A stretch of 23,665 nt of DNA from the IMG/VR virus record IMGVR_UViG_3300017762_000079, positions 1 through 23,665 of that record; one strand, written 5' to 3'. Positions 14,713 to 23,141 of the stretch are shown here, one piece after another. The stretch is from a virus. A program made the position numbers and the translations under genes. How positions within the stretch are numbered: the first letter of the stretch is position 1; every line of letters begins with the position of its first letter. The notes under the pieces are model-generated. The model was not told the origin of the DNA and did not search any database. It was given only the letters and a program-made list of their open reading frames with translations.

Positions 14713-15505
14713 ATTCCCAATAGCCTCTCTCTATTCCTGTATATATTATATTTAATACTCCAGTCTCTATTGCTTTTTGTAAAGCTATAGAAACACTTTC
14801 GTTCTCAGCAACTCCTCCTTCTATTTCTACCAGTTCAGTACCGGCTTCTATAAAACGAAACACATCCTGAGAAACACTTGTAGATATAATGCTTTTAGAA
14901 ACTAAAGTTTCCATCAACACTTCTCCAGTTGATACAGAAACTAATCGCAATGATATAGTAACTGTATCTTCTCTATACTGTTTACTATTACCTATACCTA
15001 GATATCTAGCACCAGCACCTCCAGATTTGAGGTTAGCCTCATAACTAACAACTCCTCCCTGAACCAATAACCCTGCAAATAGCAAAGGTTTCATTTTGTT
15101 ATCTTCTTTAAATTCTTTACGAGTACTTCTAATTAACTGTCTTTCTTTTGTTAGGTCATCTAAACCTACACGTTCTACTACTCTAAAAAATTCACCACCT
15201 GCTGCATGTTTAAAAGCTCTAATTAAAAATGCTTCAGGAGCTTGTGTAATAGCTGTACTAAACAAAGCAAACGAACTATTACTTCTACGTTGACCTGTTA
15301 AGTCTCTAAAGCTATTAGGGTATATAGCTATAGTTGGTCTTGCTTTTGCACTTGGTAAGTTTTTTAATTCTTCTGATTGTAAGTCTAATGTTGAACTAGC
15401 TTTAATATCTTGTGTTAATACTAAATCTTGATTCTTATTTAATACTGCACAACTAGAAATAAAAATCACCAACAGGCAAAGATATAGTCGTTGTATTACC
15501 ATCAC
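14648..15505 (-). CDS. csgG: CsgG-type curli secretion lipoprotein (outer-membrane pore)
   Basis: A 285-aa protein close in length to E. coli CsgG (277 aa). The N-terminus has a lipoprotein signal with Cys19 (LLVIFISSC). The CsgG domain is well preserved: TIAIYPNSFRDLTGQRR, SSFALFSTAITQAPEAFLIRAFK, FFRVVERVGLDDLTKERQLIR, VVSYEANLKSGGAGARYLGIG, QYREDTVTISLRLVSVSTGEVL, QDVFRFIE, and IETGVLNIIYTGIERGYW, each aligning in order with E. coli CsgG (for example NVKSGGVGARYFGIG and NLRVVNVSTGEIL). CsgG forms a nonameric outer-membrane channel for curlin export. It overlaps csgF by 53 nt and the curlin gene by 65 nt in other frames. The C-terminal extension IKIDEPSCDDECIATIRG is not like E. coli. Confidence 0.95.
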   Translation of the reverse strand: MMVIQRLYLCLLVIFISSCAVLNKNQDLVLTQDIKASSTLDLQSEELKNLPSAKARPTIAIYPNSFRDLTGQRRSNSSFALFSTAITQAPEAFLIRAFKHAAGGEFFRVVERVGLDDLTKERQLIRSTRKEFKEDNKMKPLLFAGLLVQGGVVSYEANLKSGGAGARYLGIGNSKQYREDTVTISLRLVSVSTGEVLMETLVSKSIISTSVSQDVFRFIEAGTELVEIEGGVAENESVSIALQKAIETGVLNIIYTGIERGYWEYENIKIDEPSCDDECIATIRG

Positions 15506-15947
15506 TGTCCGTTATATTTAAAGTTATTATTCCATCGACAACACTATATTCTATTCTGTTGCCCTCTAATTCTAGTACACCACTATCACTTGGAGTTTCA
15601 CCAAATAAATTTTCTACTAACTGTCTAGATAATTGTGCATATATTCTAGACTCTAAATTTCTTATAAATCTTGCAAGTGTTGTATTCTCTTTATCTCTTT
15701 CTATCTGGTCTTGAAGTGCTTTAATCTCTGCCTTCAATGCTTCTTTACGATTAAACTCTTGGTTTTGTATTGTCAAATAATGTGATGATGCACCAATACC
15801 ACTAAAGCTAGGACTCTTAAATTTAAATACTATCTCATCTGCAATACTTCCAACAGACCAGAATATTATTAACATAGACCAAAAGAACATACAAAACTTG
15901 CAGTTCCTTGAGGCTTTATCACTTTTAAATGTAGGTACTAATTTCAT
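15453..15947 (-). CDS. csgF: CsgF-type curli assembly protein
   Basis: A 164-aa secreted partner of CsgG (E. coli CsgF 138 aa). Signal sequence with a long N-region (hydrophobic core MFFWSMLIIFWSVGSIA, about 20-36, cut before DE). The mature start EIVFKFKSPSFSGIGASSHYL corresponds to CsgF [20 protein letters not shown], the segment that plugs into the CsgG channel. The C-terminal half, LELEGNRIEYSVVDGIITLNITDSDGNTTTISL, matches CsgF's [31 protein letters not shown], and the protein ends DFYF as CsgF ends in STDF. A charged helical insert (KEALKAEIKALQDQIERDKE) lies between. I use the ATG at 15947 because the stop of the upstream 40-aa gene overlaps it (ATGA). A start at Met20 is possible. Confidence 0.88.
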   Translation of the reverse strand: MKLVPTFKSDKASRNCKFCMFFWSMLIIFWSVGSIADEIVFKFKSPSFSGIGASSHYLTIQNQEFNRKEALKAEIKALQDQIERDKENTTLARFIRNLESRIYAQLSRQLVENLFGETPSDSGVLELEGNRIEYSVVDGIITLNITDSDGNTTTISLPVGDFYF

Positions 15948-16066
15948 AATATTTTATCGTTTATCCAAAACATCAACAACATAAATCCAAATACTAATAC
16001 TTGTACTATAGAAGCAACTGTAATCTGCTTCATAGGATGTACTTTTTCTAAATCATTTAAGTTCAT
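15944..16066 (-). CDS. 40-aa single-helix membrane peptide
   Basis: A short ORF encoding MNLNDLEKVHPM followed by one hydrophobic helix (about residues 14-35, ITVASIVQVLVFGFMLLMFW) and a polar NDKIL tail. Its ATG shares a base with the stop of the holin-like gene (TAATG) and its TGA overlaps the csgF ATG (ATGA), so it exactly fills the space between two coupled genes; this arithmetic is the main evidence that it is translated. It may be a lysis-cassette peptide (holin, antiholin or spanin part) or a partner of the curli module. No homologue recognised. Confidence 0.65.
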   Translation of the reverse strand: MNLNDLEKVHPMKQITVASIVQVLVFGFMLLMFWINDKIL

Positions 16067-16353
16067 TAATCTTTTCTCTGGTCTTTCTTTCCATCTGCTC
16101 TCGCTAATCTATCTACGTCTACTTGTATACCCATAGCTGTTCTTACCATAGAGTCTATACGTATCATATCATTGTCCATTTGTCTTACTCTATCTATTAA
16201 TGCAACTATCATACCGTGCTGTGTATCTAACTTTTTATGTACATCATTTATTAAAGCATTAAATAATTTATATACCATCCATCCAGCAGCAACTGCAAAA
16301 GCTGCAGGAATACCTACAGTTTCTAAGATGGTCATAAAGTCTCTAGAGTCCAT
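16066..16353 (-). CDS. Holin-like membrane protein
   Basis: A 95-aa protein with one N-terminal membrane helix (about 12-32, TVGIPAAFAVAAGWMVYKLF) followed by a charged amphipathic region (INDVHKKLDTQHGMIVALIDRVRQMDNDM) and a basic C-terminus (DGKKDQRKD). Size and layout (short N-terminus, one helix, cytoplasmic charged tail) resemble BhlA/UviB-type holin-like proteins and similar proteins in marine podoviruses. It lies between a three-helix membrane protein and a 40-aa membrane peptide, as expected for a lysis cassette after virion genes. It shares the TAATG junction with the upstream gene, with AAGGAA as ribosome binding site. Function inferred. Confidence 0.6.
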   Translation of the reverse strand: MDSRDFMTILETVGIPAAFAVAAGWMVYKLFNALINDVHKKLDTQHGMIVALIDRVRQMDNDMIRIDSMVRTAMGIQVDVDRLARADGKKDQRKD

Positions 16354-16796
16354 TATCTTCCTTTTGCTAAACTACCACCAAAGTACATGCCAATAATAGC
16401 TGATACTAAGTTAGTGTCTAATTGTGTAATTACAAGTCCTTGAAAAGTTACCCATTCAAATACTTCTCTACCGGGTTTAAAAAACAAAAAGCCCGGATTC
16501 CAATTTGTATAACCTACAGTAACATCTACAGTAGGATAATAAACAGCTACAAGTTTTGGTAAAAGAACAATAGCAAAGACTGATGTTAATGCTATAATTC
16601 TTCTAGTCCATGCAAATCCTTTATCTTTTAACCCATGGTCAAGTGATTGCTTCTTAGCTTTCATGTCAAACTCACCACGAGTTATAAGAAGTTTTTGAGC
16701 TTCTGCTTTAGCCTTACGACTTTCAGACCAAATACTCATCACTCCACCAAGCACTGTAGATGCTAACATTGTTACTATTTCAAATGGAAATCCCAT
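16353..16796 (-). CDS. Three-helix phage membrane protein (possible holin)
   Basis: A 147-aa protein with hydrophobic segments at about 5-22 (FEIVTMLASTVLGGVMSI), 65-86 (RIIALTSVFAIVLLPKLVAVYY) and 124-142 (VITQLDTNLVSAIIGMYFGG). A charged loop (SESRKAKAEAQKLLITRGEFDMKAKKQ) follows the first helix. Three helices and position after the large internal virion gene resemble the 3TM holins of gene transfer agents and phages, but I cannot confirm the family. No obvious ribosome binding site precedes it; it begins 15 nt after the 1530-aa gene. Confidence 0.6.
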   Translation of the reverse strand: MGFPFEIVTMLASTVLGGVMSIWSESRKAKAEAQKLLITRGEFDMKAKKQSLDHGLKDKGFAWTRRIIALTSVFAIVLLPKLVAVYYPTVDVTVGYTNWNPGFLFFKPGREVFEWVTFQGLVITQLDTNLVSAIIGMYFGGSLAKGR

Positions 16797-16811
16797 ATTA
16801 ATTTAAAATTA

Positions 16812-19800
16812 TTATTGTTTTTGTTCTTGTTGTCGAAGAAGTTCATCTCTTTGTTTTATAAGTGTCTCTCTATATTCTGCTAACTCTTCACTGCTCATGT
16901 TTTTTATCTTATTTTGAAATTTTTCTTTTTCTCTTTTAGCGATAACTTCATCAATATAAACATGTTCTTCTTCTTCTGTTAATCCTAGACTTAACATTCC
17001 TCTATGCATATATTCATGTGGCTCTGTTATTTCTTTCATAGAATCATCTTTAGTAGAAGATAATAACAACTCATCAGTTCCCGACATATATCCCCCACGT
17101 ATAGCAGGAGAACCTTTACCAAACTGACCTAAATTATTTTTTAATGTATATTTATCATAAAAAATAGCACTTATCGGGTCAATAGCTCTATAAATTTTTG
17201 GTCTTGTTCCATACTTATTTATACCTTCTCTACCTTTAATTTCATAAGGGTCTCCAGTTACCACACGAGGGTCGTATTCTGGGTCTCCACCATGAAATCC
17301 TCTACCTTGAGGGTCATTACGTAAAGCTCTTTCACTCATTTTTTCAGCAGTTATTTCACGATTAAAACTATCTGATTCTTCTTTTGGTAAATATACTTTA
17401 CCTTTTACTTTTGAAAATGTTTCAAGTATTTTATTAACATTAGTAGGTAAATAACGAAAATCTTTTTCAGAAACAGAATTAAATTGTTTATTAAATGTAT
17501 CAACTTCTTTATTTAATTTATCAGCTCTAACAATTCTATCTTCTAAATTTTTTAAATGAGCTTCTGGATTTTCTTCACGATTACCATAAGTTCCGGGTTT
17601 TAACCATTTATTATTTATAGCTTCTGTAACTTCTTTGATATTTCCTTTTTTAAAAACTTCTCTTAAATCATCTAAATTTTTTCCACCTATTTGCTCTCTC
17701 ATTTTACTTTTAGGATTTAATATTGTATCTAAAAAATAATCTATGTTAGCTTCATTAGAATCTTTTAAATTATTGTCTTTTAAAAATTGCTGATAACCTT
17801 CTTTATGTAATTTTGTTGTAAGTTGAAATAATCCTTTACCTAATTTACTATTACCAACCTCCTGTTGTTTGTAACTAAAAGTTCCTTTATATTCATTTCT
17901 ACCTGATTGTTCATTAAAAACTTTTATACCTGTTTCTTTATCTATGTTAGCCATTATCCCAACAATAGCCTCATGTCTTAATCCTTTTTCTTTTAAATAA
18001 AAATAAACATTTATTTTATTTGTTTGTGATTTAGGCATACCACCTTCAGCTAAACCTAACCTAGCCATTTGTTCAGAATAAGGACTACCTGTAAAAGGGT
18101 CAACTCTATCTGCTGGATTTTCTTTAGTGTATGGTACGTCATCCTTACCTTCTACTAAACCGCCTGTTGAATATAAAGGTATGTAAACTTCTTCTTCTTC
18201 TTCTTTAGTTTTTGTTTTTCTAGTTAAACCTGCAGCTTTATCAGCTTCTCTAGCAGCAGATTTTATTTCTTTATAAGCTTCAGGATTTGTACTTCTTAAC
18301 AAAGCTATTCCCGGAACTTCATCAACTGCAAAAGTTAATGGACCTGTCCAGTCATCAAATATTCTTAATATGTCATCAACTGCAGGACCTGTAAATCTTT
18401 GAGTAACAGACCTTATAAAGTTATCATATTCTAAACCTTTTTGAGTTCTATATAATTGTTCAGTTGGTCCTAATAAACCTGTTCTAACTGCAGCATCTAA
18501 AACTTCATCTCCTATATCTTTTTCGCCACTTTCAAGGTCTTCTAAATTTTGACCTTTACTTCTAAGAGTATTACCAAACATAGCTATAGCTGTCATAGCA
18601 GTAACACCTGAAAAAACTTGAGGAGTTCCTACAAACTCTTTACCTCTAACATCTTTAGCTACTTCTCTAGCTGCATTTTTTAATACAGTATTACTAAAAG
18701 CAGTAGGAAATCCCATTAAACCAAAAGCCCATCTTGTACTAGGCATTGAATGCCATAAAGGTTTCTGGTTAGCTGCAGCAGTAGGATTCATAATAACTTC
18801 ATCTACATATCTTGCAGCACTAGGTAAAAAGTTTTCATCATAAAACTTACCAGAAGCTTTGCCTCCAGACTGAACCCATCTTTTACCTGCTGTTACATCT
18901 ACACCTAATTCTTTTAATTCGTTAGTAAGTCTTATCTTTCTTTTTGCAGAAATACTTTTATTCGTAGCAAGTTCATGTAAGTTTTCATACATCTTAGCTT
19001 TACCAACATTAAAACTTGTAAGCTGTACAAATCTTGTCCAGTCATGTAGAAAATTTATTTTAAAGAATTTATTTTGTGCTTGAGTTGCACGTCTTCCAAA
19101 ACCTTGACCATACATAGCAAGAGACCTGTCTTCTCCAGCTCTATTCATAGCTCTGTTAAATCTGTTTAACTCTTTTAAAGATTCTGGTCTAGCATCTGCA
19201 ATATCTTTTTTAACTACATCATTCCACCACATCTTTCTGTAGTCTCCTGCAGTTTCCCAGAGTATTCTTATTCCTCCTTTATCTACACCAGACTCTGTTT
19301 TACCTTTTTGAAAAGCTTTTTTACCTGCTCCTCTAACTAAAGGAACAGCAACTTCTGATAAACTGGTTATAGTAGCAAGAGGAAGTAAAGCTAATTGGTT
19401 TCCAACTACAGCAATGTCTGATAAAGTTCTACCGATTACATTATCTATTTGTTGAACTTGACCAGTAGTAACTAAATAAATATTTTCTAATCTTTTATAT
19501 TCTTCTGATGTAAGTTTTTTACCTTTAGAAGCTAATTCTTCTTTTATAGGATTTATAAATCTTACTATAAACTCATCTAAATCTTCCCCTAATCCAGACT
19601 TTCGTTGAATAAAACTAGAAGATTGATGTATATAATCATTTAATAAATTTTCAACATTATTGTCTAAATAATCAAGAATATTATTTTCATCTATGTTTTT
19701 AAGAGTTCTCTCTTTTGTTAAACCGGGAGTACGTTTTGAAAAATATGCTCCCTTGGTAGCTCCTTTACCAATAGTTGCTAATTCAGTATAGCTTTTACCA

Positions 19801-21404
19801 GTTACTGTAGAAGGATTAATTATTTCTTCTAATAACTCTTTAACTTCATCATTAGTTTTTAAACCTTCTTTAGCTTTTAACTCTTTAACTAACTTACCTT
19901 CTATACCTTTATCCAAATTTCTTATTTCAGTCTTAACATCTCCATAAGAAAAACCTCTAGGTAAATAATTTTTTATTAATCCAATTTCTAAACCTTCTTT
20001 CTTTGCATCGTTTCTAATTTCAGTCATTAGTTTTTTAATACTTTGACCGGCTGTTATGACATCGTCTGTTGTCTTATCTGTTAAGTTAAAAGCTTTTTCT
20101 AATTTAATTTGTCTTCCATCAACTGTTACAGTTTTCCTACCTGTTCTTAAGTAATAAGCTAGTGCATCATTAACATTGTCTGCAATTCTTTGACGTTTAA
20201 AAAAACTTTGTGTTTCTGCTTTAGGAGCATCTTTAAATGGAATTTTAAAAAACGAATCTCTTGAACCTAATTTAGGAACTGTAACTGTGCCTTTAGTTTT
20301 TAATGGGTCTAAAATAGCTTTTAACTGTTCGCTTCTAAAACCTATTAAGGAGTTGACATCTTCATAAAAACTTCTGTTTGAAACTTTTTTAGATATATCA
20401 TAATCTTTTGCAGTTATGCTTCTAGCTGCATCATATCTAAAATATTTTACAAGTTTGTCAAGTGTTGGAGAAGCTTCCATTTTATCTAATAATAAAGCAG
20501 TAGGTTTATTAACAAAACCTGTAAGTTTTCTCATATTAGGCGTAACGTAGTCTACTATAGCATCTGTTTTTTCTATTACTTTATCAATAGTACCTAACTT
20601 ATAATCTTCGTTACCATCAATTCTTGCAGCTCTTCTATCAGCTATAGACTTATTAAACTTTGTATATCCTGCACCAGCTCCTCTTAAAACAGCAGGAATA
20701 GCTGCAGTTACAGCTCCCATAGCTAAACTTTCTTCAGGACTTACTTCTTCTCTTCTATCAGTATTTACATCTGCATGTTGTTTAGTAAAGTTTGCAGTGC
20801 TGCCATAAATAAAACCTTCTGTACTAGCAGCAACAGTTTTAGCATTTTTACTCATAGGAGCTTTTATCTTTTGACCGGGAAGTTTAGCTACTCCTTTAGC
20901 AACACCTTCAGCTATTTCTTTATTAGCTAATTTTTTTAAACTAGACTGTACAGCTTTACCAGCAGCTATACGAGCTGCAGCAGAAGTTCCTCCTGTCCAA
21001 GGAACAAGTAAAGCACTAGCTATCATAGTAGGGTCTGTTACAATTTCTTTAGTAACATTAGCACCTGCACGTACCCATTCACCAAAGCCACCTACATCTG
21101 CATTATCAAATTTACTACGTAGATATTGATAATCTGTTTTTTGTTGGTCAGTAAACTTACCACTATCAAAAACCATTTGAGTAGCATCAGCTAAATTATA
21201 ATCAGCACCTCTAAAATAACCAAATAAATCTCCAACAGTTTCTCCTTCTCCTAAAGATGTTAAAAATCTTTCTGTTACTTTATTAAATTCTTCGTCTTTT
21301 CTTAAATCAGTAAGAGTGTATTTTTGTTGAGGAACATAACTAGACACAGTAAATGCGTTAGTATTTTGTTTGTATTTACTAAGGTCTCCAAATGTAGTAG
21401 GCAT
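16812..21404 (-). CDS. Giant internal-virion-type protein with tail lysozyme and HExxH domain
   Basis: A 1530-aa protein, the size class of T7 gp16, which is ejected to form the DNA-entry channel. Hydrophobic segments occur near 123-147 (IVTDPTMIASALLVPW), 228-246 and 663-690 (IAVVGNQLALLPLATITSL), plus a GVTAMTAIAMFGN stretch. A Gly-rich linker (GGLVEGKDDVPYTKENPADR) of a type I know from marine phages precedes a phage-tail-lysozyme-like domain at about 1128-1300 (HEAIVGIMANIDKETGIKVF, with Glu1157 the likely catalytic acid, then LGKGLFQLTTKLHKEGYQQF). The C-terminus carries HEYMH (1463-1467), a zinc-metallopeptidase HExxH motif, with further acidic residues downstream. T7 gp16 has its transglycosylase at the N-terminus, so domain order differs. 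AAGGA precedes the ATG. Confidence 0.85.
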   Translation of the reverse strand: MPTTFGDLSKYKQNTNAFTVSSYVPQQKYTLTDLRKDEEFNKVTERFLTSLGEGETVGDLFGYFRGADYNLADATQMVFDSGKFTDQQKTDYQYLRSKFDNADVGGFGEWVRAGANVTKEIVTDPTMIASALLVPWTGGTSAAARIAAGKAVQSSLKKLANKEIAEGVAKGVAKLPGQKIKAPMSKNAKTVAASTEGFIYGSTANFTKQHADVNTDRREEVSPEESLAMGAVTAAIPAVLRGAGAGYTKFNKSIADRRAARIDGNEDYKLGTIDKVIEKTDAIVDYVTPNMRKLTGFVNKPTALLLDKMEASPTLDKLVKYFRYDAARSITAKDYDISKKVSNRSFYEDVNSLIGFRSEQLKAILDPLKTKGTVTVPKLGSRDSFFKIPFKDAPKAETQSFFKRQRIADNVNDALAYYLRTGRKTVTVDGRQIKLEKAFNLTDKTTDDVITAGQSIKKLMTEIRNDAKKEGLEIGLIKNYLPRGFSYGDVKTEIRNLDKGIEGKLVKELKAKEGLKTNDEVKELLEEIINPSTVTGKSYTELATIGKGATKGAYFSKRTPGLTKERTLKNIDENNILDYLDNNVENLLNDYIHQSSSFIQRKSGLGEDLDEFIVRFINPIKEELASKGKKLTSEEYKRLENIYLVTTGQVQQIDNVIGRTLSDIAVVGNQLALLPLATITSLSEVAVPLVRGAGKKAFQKGKTESGVDKGGIRILWETAGDYRKMWWNDVVKKDIADARPESLKELNRFNRAMNRAGEDRSLAMYGQGFGRRATQAQNKFFKINFLHDWTRFVQLTSFNVGKAKMYENLHELATNKSISAKRKIRLTNELKELGVDVTAGKRWVQSGGKASGKFYDENFLPSAARYVDEVIMNPTAAANQKPLWHSMPSTRWAFGLMGFPTAFSNTVLKNAAREVAKDVRGKEFVGTPQVFSGVTAMTAIAMFGNTLRSKGQNLEDLESGEKDIGDEVLDAAVRTGLLGPTEQLYRTQKGLEYDNFIRSVTQRFTGPAVDDILRIFDDWTGPLTFAVDEVPGIALLRSTNPEAYKEIKSAAREADKAAGLTRKTKTKEEEEEVYIPLYSTGGLVEGKDDVPYTKENPADRVDPFTGSPYSEQMARLGLAEGGMPKSQTNKINVYFYLKEKGLRHEAIVGIMANIDKETGIKVFNEQSGRNEYKGTFSYKQQEVGNSKLGKGLFQLTTKLHKEGYQQFLKDNNLKDSNEANIDYFLDTILNPKSKMREQIGGKNLDDLREVFKKGNIKEVTEAINNKWLKPGTYGNREENPEAHLKNLEDRIVRADKLNKEVDTFNKQFNSVSEKDFRYLPTNVNKILETFSKVKGKVYLPKEESDSFNREITAEKMSERALRNDPQGRGFHGGDPEYDPRVVTGDPYEIKGREGINKYGTRPKIYRAIDPISAIFYDKYTLKNNLGQFGKGSPAIRGGYMSGTDELLLSSTKDDSMKEITEPHEYMHRGMLSLGLTEEEEHVYIDEVIAKREKEKFQNKIKNMSSEELAEYRETLIKQRDELLRQQEQKQ
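17004..17018 (-). other. HExxH metallopeptidase-like motif in the 1530-aa protein
   Basis: Codons for HEYMH, residues 1463-1467, in the context TEPHEYMHRGMLSLGLTEEEE. This is the two-histidine zinc site of gluzincin/metzincin-type peptidases, with acidic residues 14-24 positions further on that could supply the third ligand. Short motifs can occur by chance, so activity is unproven. Confidence 0.5.
17504..18017 (-). other. Tail-lysozyme-like domain within the 1530-aa protein
   Basis: Residues about 1130-1300 of the large virion-type protein. The pattern is helix-loop with IVGIMANIDKETG (putative catalytic Glu1157), then GLFQLTT, then a long helical region ending NKWLKPGTYGNREE. This matches the phage tail lysozyme (lysozyme2-like) layout, in which a particle-borne enzyme locally opens peptidoglycan during genome entry. 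Boundaries are approximate. Confidence 0.7.
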
Positions 21405-21416
21405 GTAGGTTAATCC

Positions 21417-23141
21417 TTATTTATAAGTTACTGATGGAACCCATTTTAAAGTATCGTCTATTTGCTGAACAACAAACGAAACTGTAAAGTCTTCATCATC
21501 GACAGTATATTCTTTACCAACTCTATCAGGTCTTAAAGTTTGTTCATTTCCTTCATCATCTTTATATTTTCTATTTTGTAAGTATTTATACTCGTTTAAA
21601 TTTTGAGCATGTACATTAGCTGTATCTGGTATAATTGGTAAATTTTCTACATCCGGATTTACATATTCAATACCATGAGTAGGTTCTTGAAAAGTGAACT
21701 GTCTTCTTAACCAACCTCTATTATATTCATCATCTGTAGTACTTCCACCTTTTCCTATAGAAACTCCTTCTAATTGCATATCCATTGCAGTTTGTAAAGC
21801 TTCTATATCATTCATATCATATTTGTTCATAAGATGTGTTTTAGCTCTTATGACATTACTAACATAAACACTAGATAAACCTGTAGCATCTTGACCGTCT
21901 GTTCCAAAGTCACCGTCTATCATTGATAATATTTTACTAGCTTCAGTTTCTTGACCTATCATTGAATTTATTTGAGAAACAACTTCTAATCTATTGTCTT
22001 TGTTTCTTATTTCTTCTGTAGCGTTCATTTCATCTCTAGTTATACCCATACCTAAATCATATAAGTCTCTTTCTTTAACTGTTAAGAAATCTGTTGGGTC
22101 TAAATTAGGAGCATCTTCTCTGATACGTTCTACTTTAGTAAATGTAGAAACAAAGTCTGATAAATTATTTTCTTGTATTTCATCAAGTTCTTTTATTTTA
22201 CTAATTTTTAAACCTTTTCTATATGCATAAATAATATTATCTTCTAATTCTTTTGCTTCTTGTGAGCCTTCTATAATATTTTTAAATTGTGCATCTTCTA
22301 TAGATTTTAAAACTTCTTTTTCTTTTTTCTCTTTTTTAAGAGCTTTTGTTTCATAGAAAAAACTATCTTCTTTGGCTTTAGTTTCACCTGCTTTAATTTC
22401 TTTGTTTATTAATTCTTCTCTGCCTTTAACAGTTTCCATGTAAGGTATTGTAGATTCTTGTTGAACTCTTTTAGCTTTTGCATCTTCTAAAGCTTTTAAA
22501 AGTTCCATTTTCTTTTGTTCACCAACACCAAAAATTTTACTAAATGCAGATTTAATAAGTCCTTGTTTATAAGGGTCATCTTCTACTGCAGCTAATGCAG
22601 CTTGATATTCTTCTTTAGCTGCTTGATTAAATTTTGTAAAGGTTTGTGTAGTTACTGCTGCATTTCCAGCTTGAGCTTCTATATAATCTTTAGCTTCTTT
22701 TCTTTTTTCATCTAAAAGCGACATCGCAGATTCATAACTTTCAGGAGTTAAATCTGCTTTACTTATCCTTGAATAAGGATTAGTTCCTAATTGAGCTTGT
22801 AATTCTAAATCTTGATTAAATAATTCAGAAGCTTTTTTTTCTATATAAGCATCAGGATTTTCTTTATAACTTAAATAGTCTGCTCTAGCTTGTGTTTTTT
22901 TATTATATATTTCTTCATTATTATCAAATATATCTTGATACTTATCTTTAACATCATTAGAAGAATCAATAATACTTTGTTTTTGTTGGTTTTGTAAAGC
23001 TCCAAAAGTATTCATAACTACAGAAGCTAGTAAAGCTCTCTTAGCTTCTTTTTTATCTTCTTTTCTTCTACCAGCTAATAACGAACCAGCTAACTGACCG
23101 TATGCTTGACTACTACCTTTAAAATAATCTTCTATAGCCAT
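21417..23141 (-). CDS. Coiled-coil internal-virion-type protein
   Basis: A 574-aa protein (MAIEDYFKGSSQAYGQLAGSLL) rich in Ala, Glu, Lys and Gln, and largely helical with probable coiled coils (NKKTQARADYLSYKENPDAYIEK; residues about 200-300 are nearly all charged helix). A hydrophobic patch AKRALLASVVMNTFGALQ lies near residues 33-50. There are no cysteines or enzyme motifs. Its position immediately before the gp16-like gene equals that of T7 gp14/gp15, so an internal core or ejection protein is likely. That is inferred from context and composition. Start shares TAATG with the upstream gene's stop and has AGGAG upstream. Confidence 0.7.
   Translation of the reverse strand: MAIEDYFKGSSQAYGQLAGSLLAGRRKEDKKEAKRALLASVVMNTFGALQNQQKQSIIDSSNDVKDKYQDIFDNNEEIYNKKTQARADYLSYKENPDAYIEKKASELFNQDLELQAQLGTNPYSRISKADLTPESYESAMSLLDEKRKEAKDYIEAQAGNAAVTTQTFTKFNQAAKEEYQAALAAVEDDPYKQGLIKSAFSKIFGVGEQKKMELLKALEDAKAKRVQQESTIPYMETVKGREELINKEIKAGETKAKEDSFFYETKALKKEKKEKEVLKSIEDAQFKNIIEGSQEAKELEDNIIYAYRKGLKISKIKELDEIQENNLSDFVSTFTKVERIREDAPNLDPTDFLTVKERDLYDLGMGITRDEMNATEEIRNKDNRLEVVSQINSMIGQETEASKILSMIDGDFGTDGQDATGLSSVYVSNVIRAKTHLMNKYDMNDIEALQTAMDMQLEGVSIGKGGSTTDDEYNRGWLRRQFTFQEPTHGIEYVNPDVENLPIIPDTANVHAQNLNEYKYLQNRKYKDDEGNEQTLRPDRVGKEYTVDDEDFTVSFVVQQIDDTLKWVPSVTYK

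Noticed and set aside
10842-15947. Bacterial chromosome (host) segment next to a prophage
   Set aside because: The curli/FecR/cyclase genes are linked to phage late genes by overlapping start and stop codons and share their composition; no integrase, attachment site or tRNA is seen.
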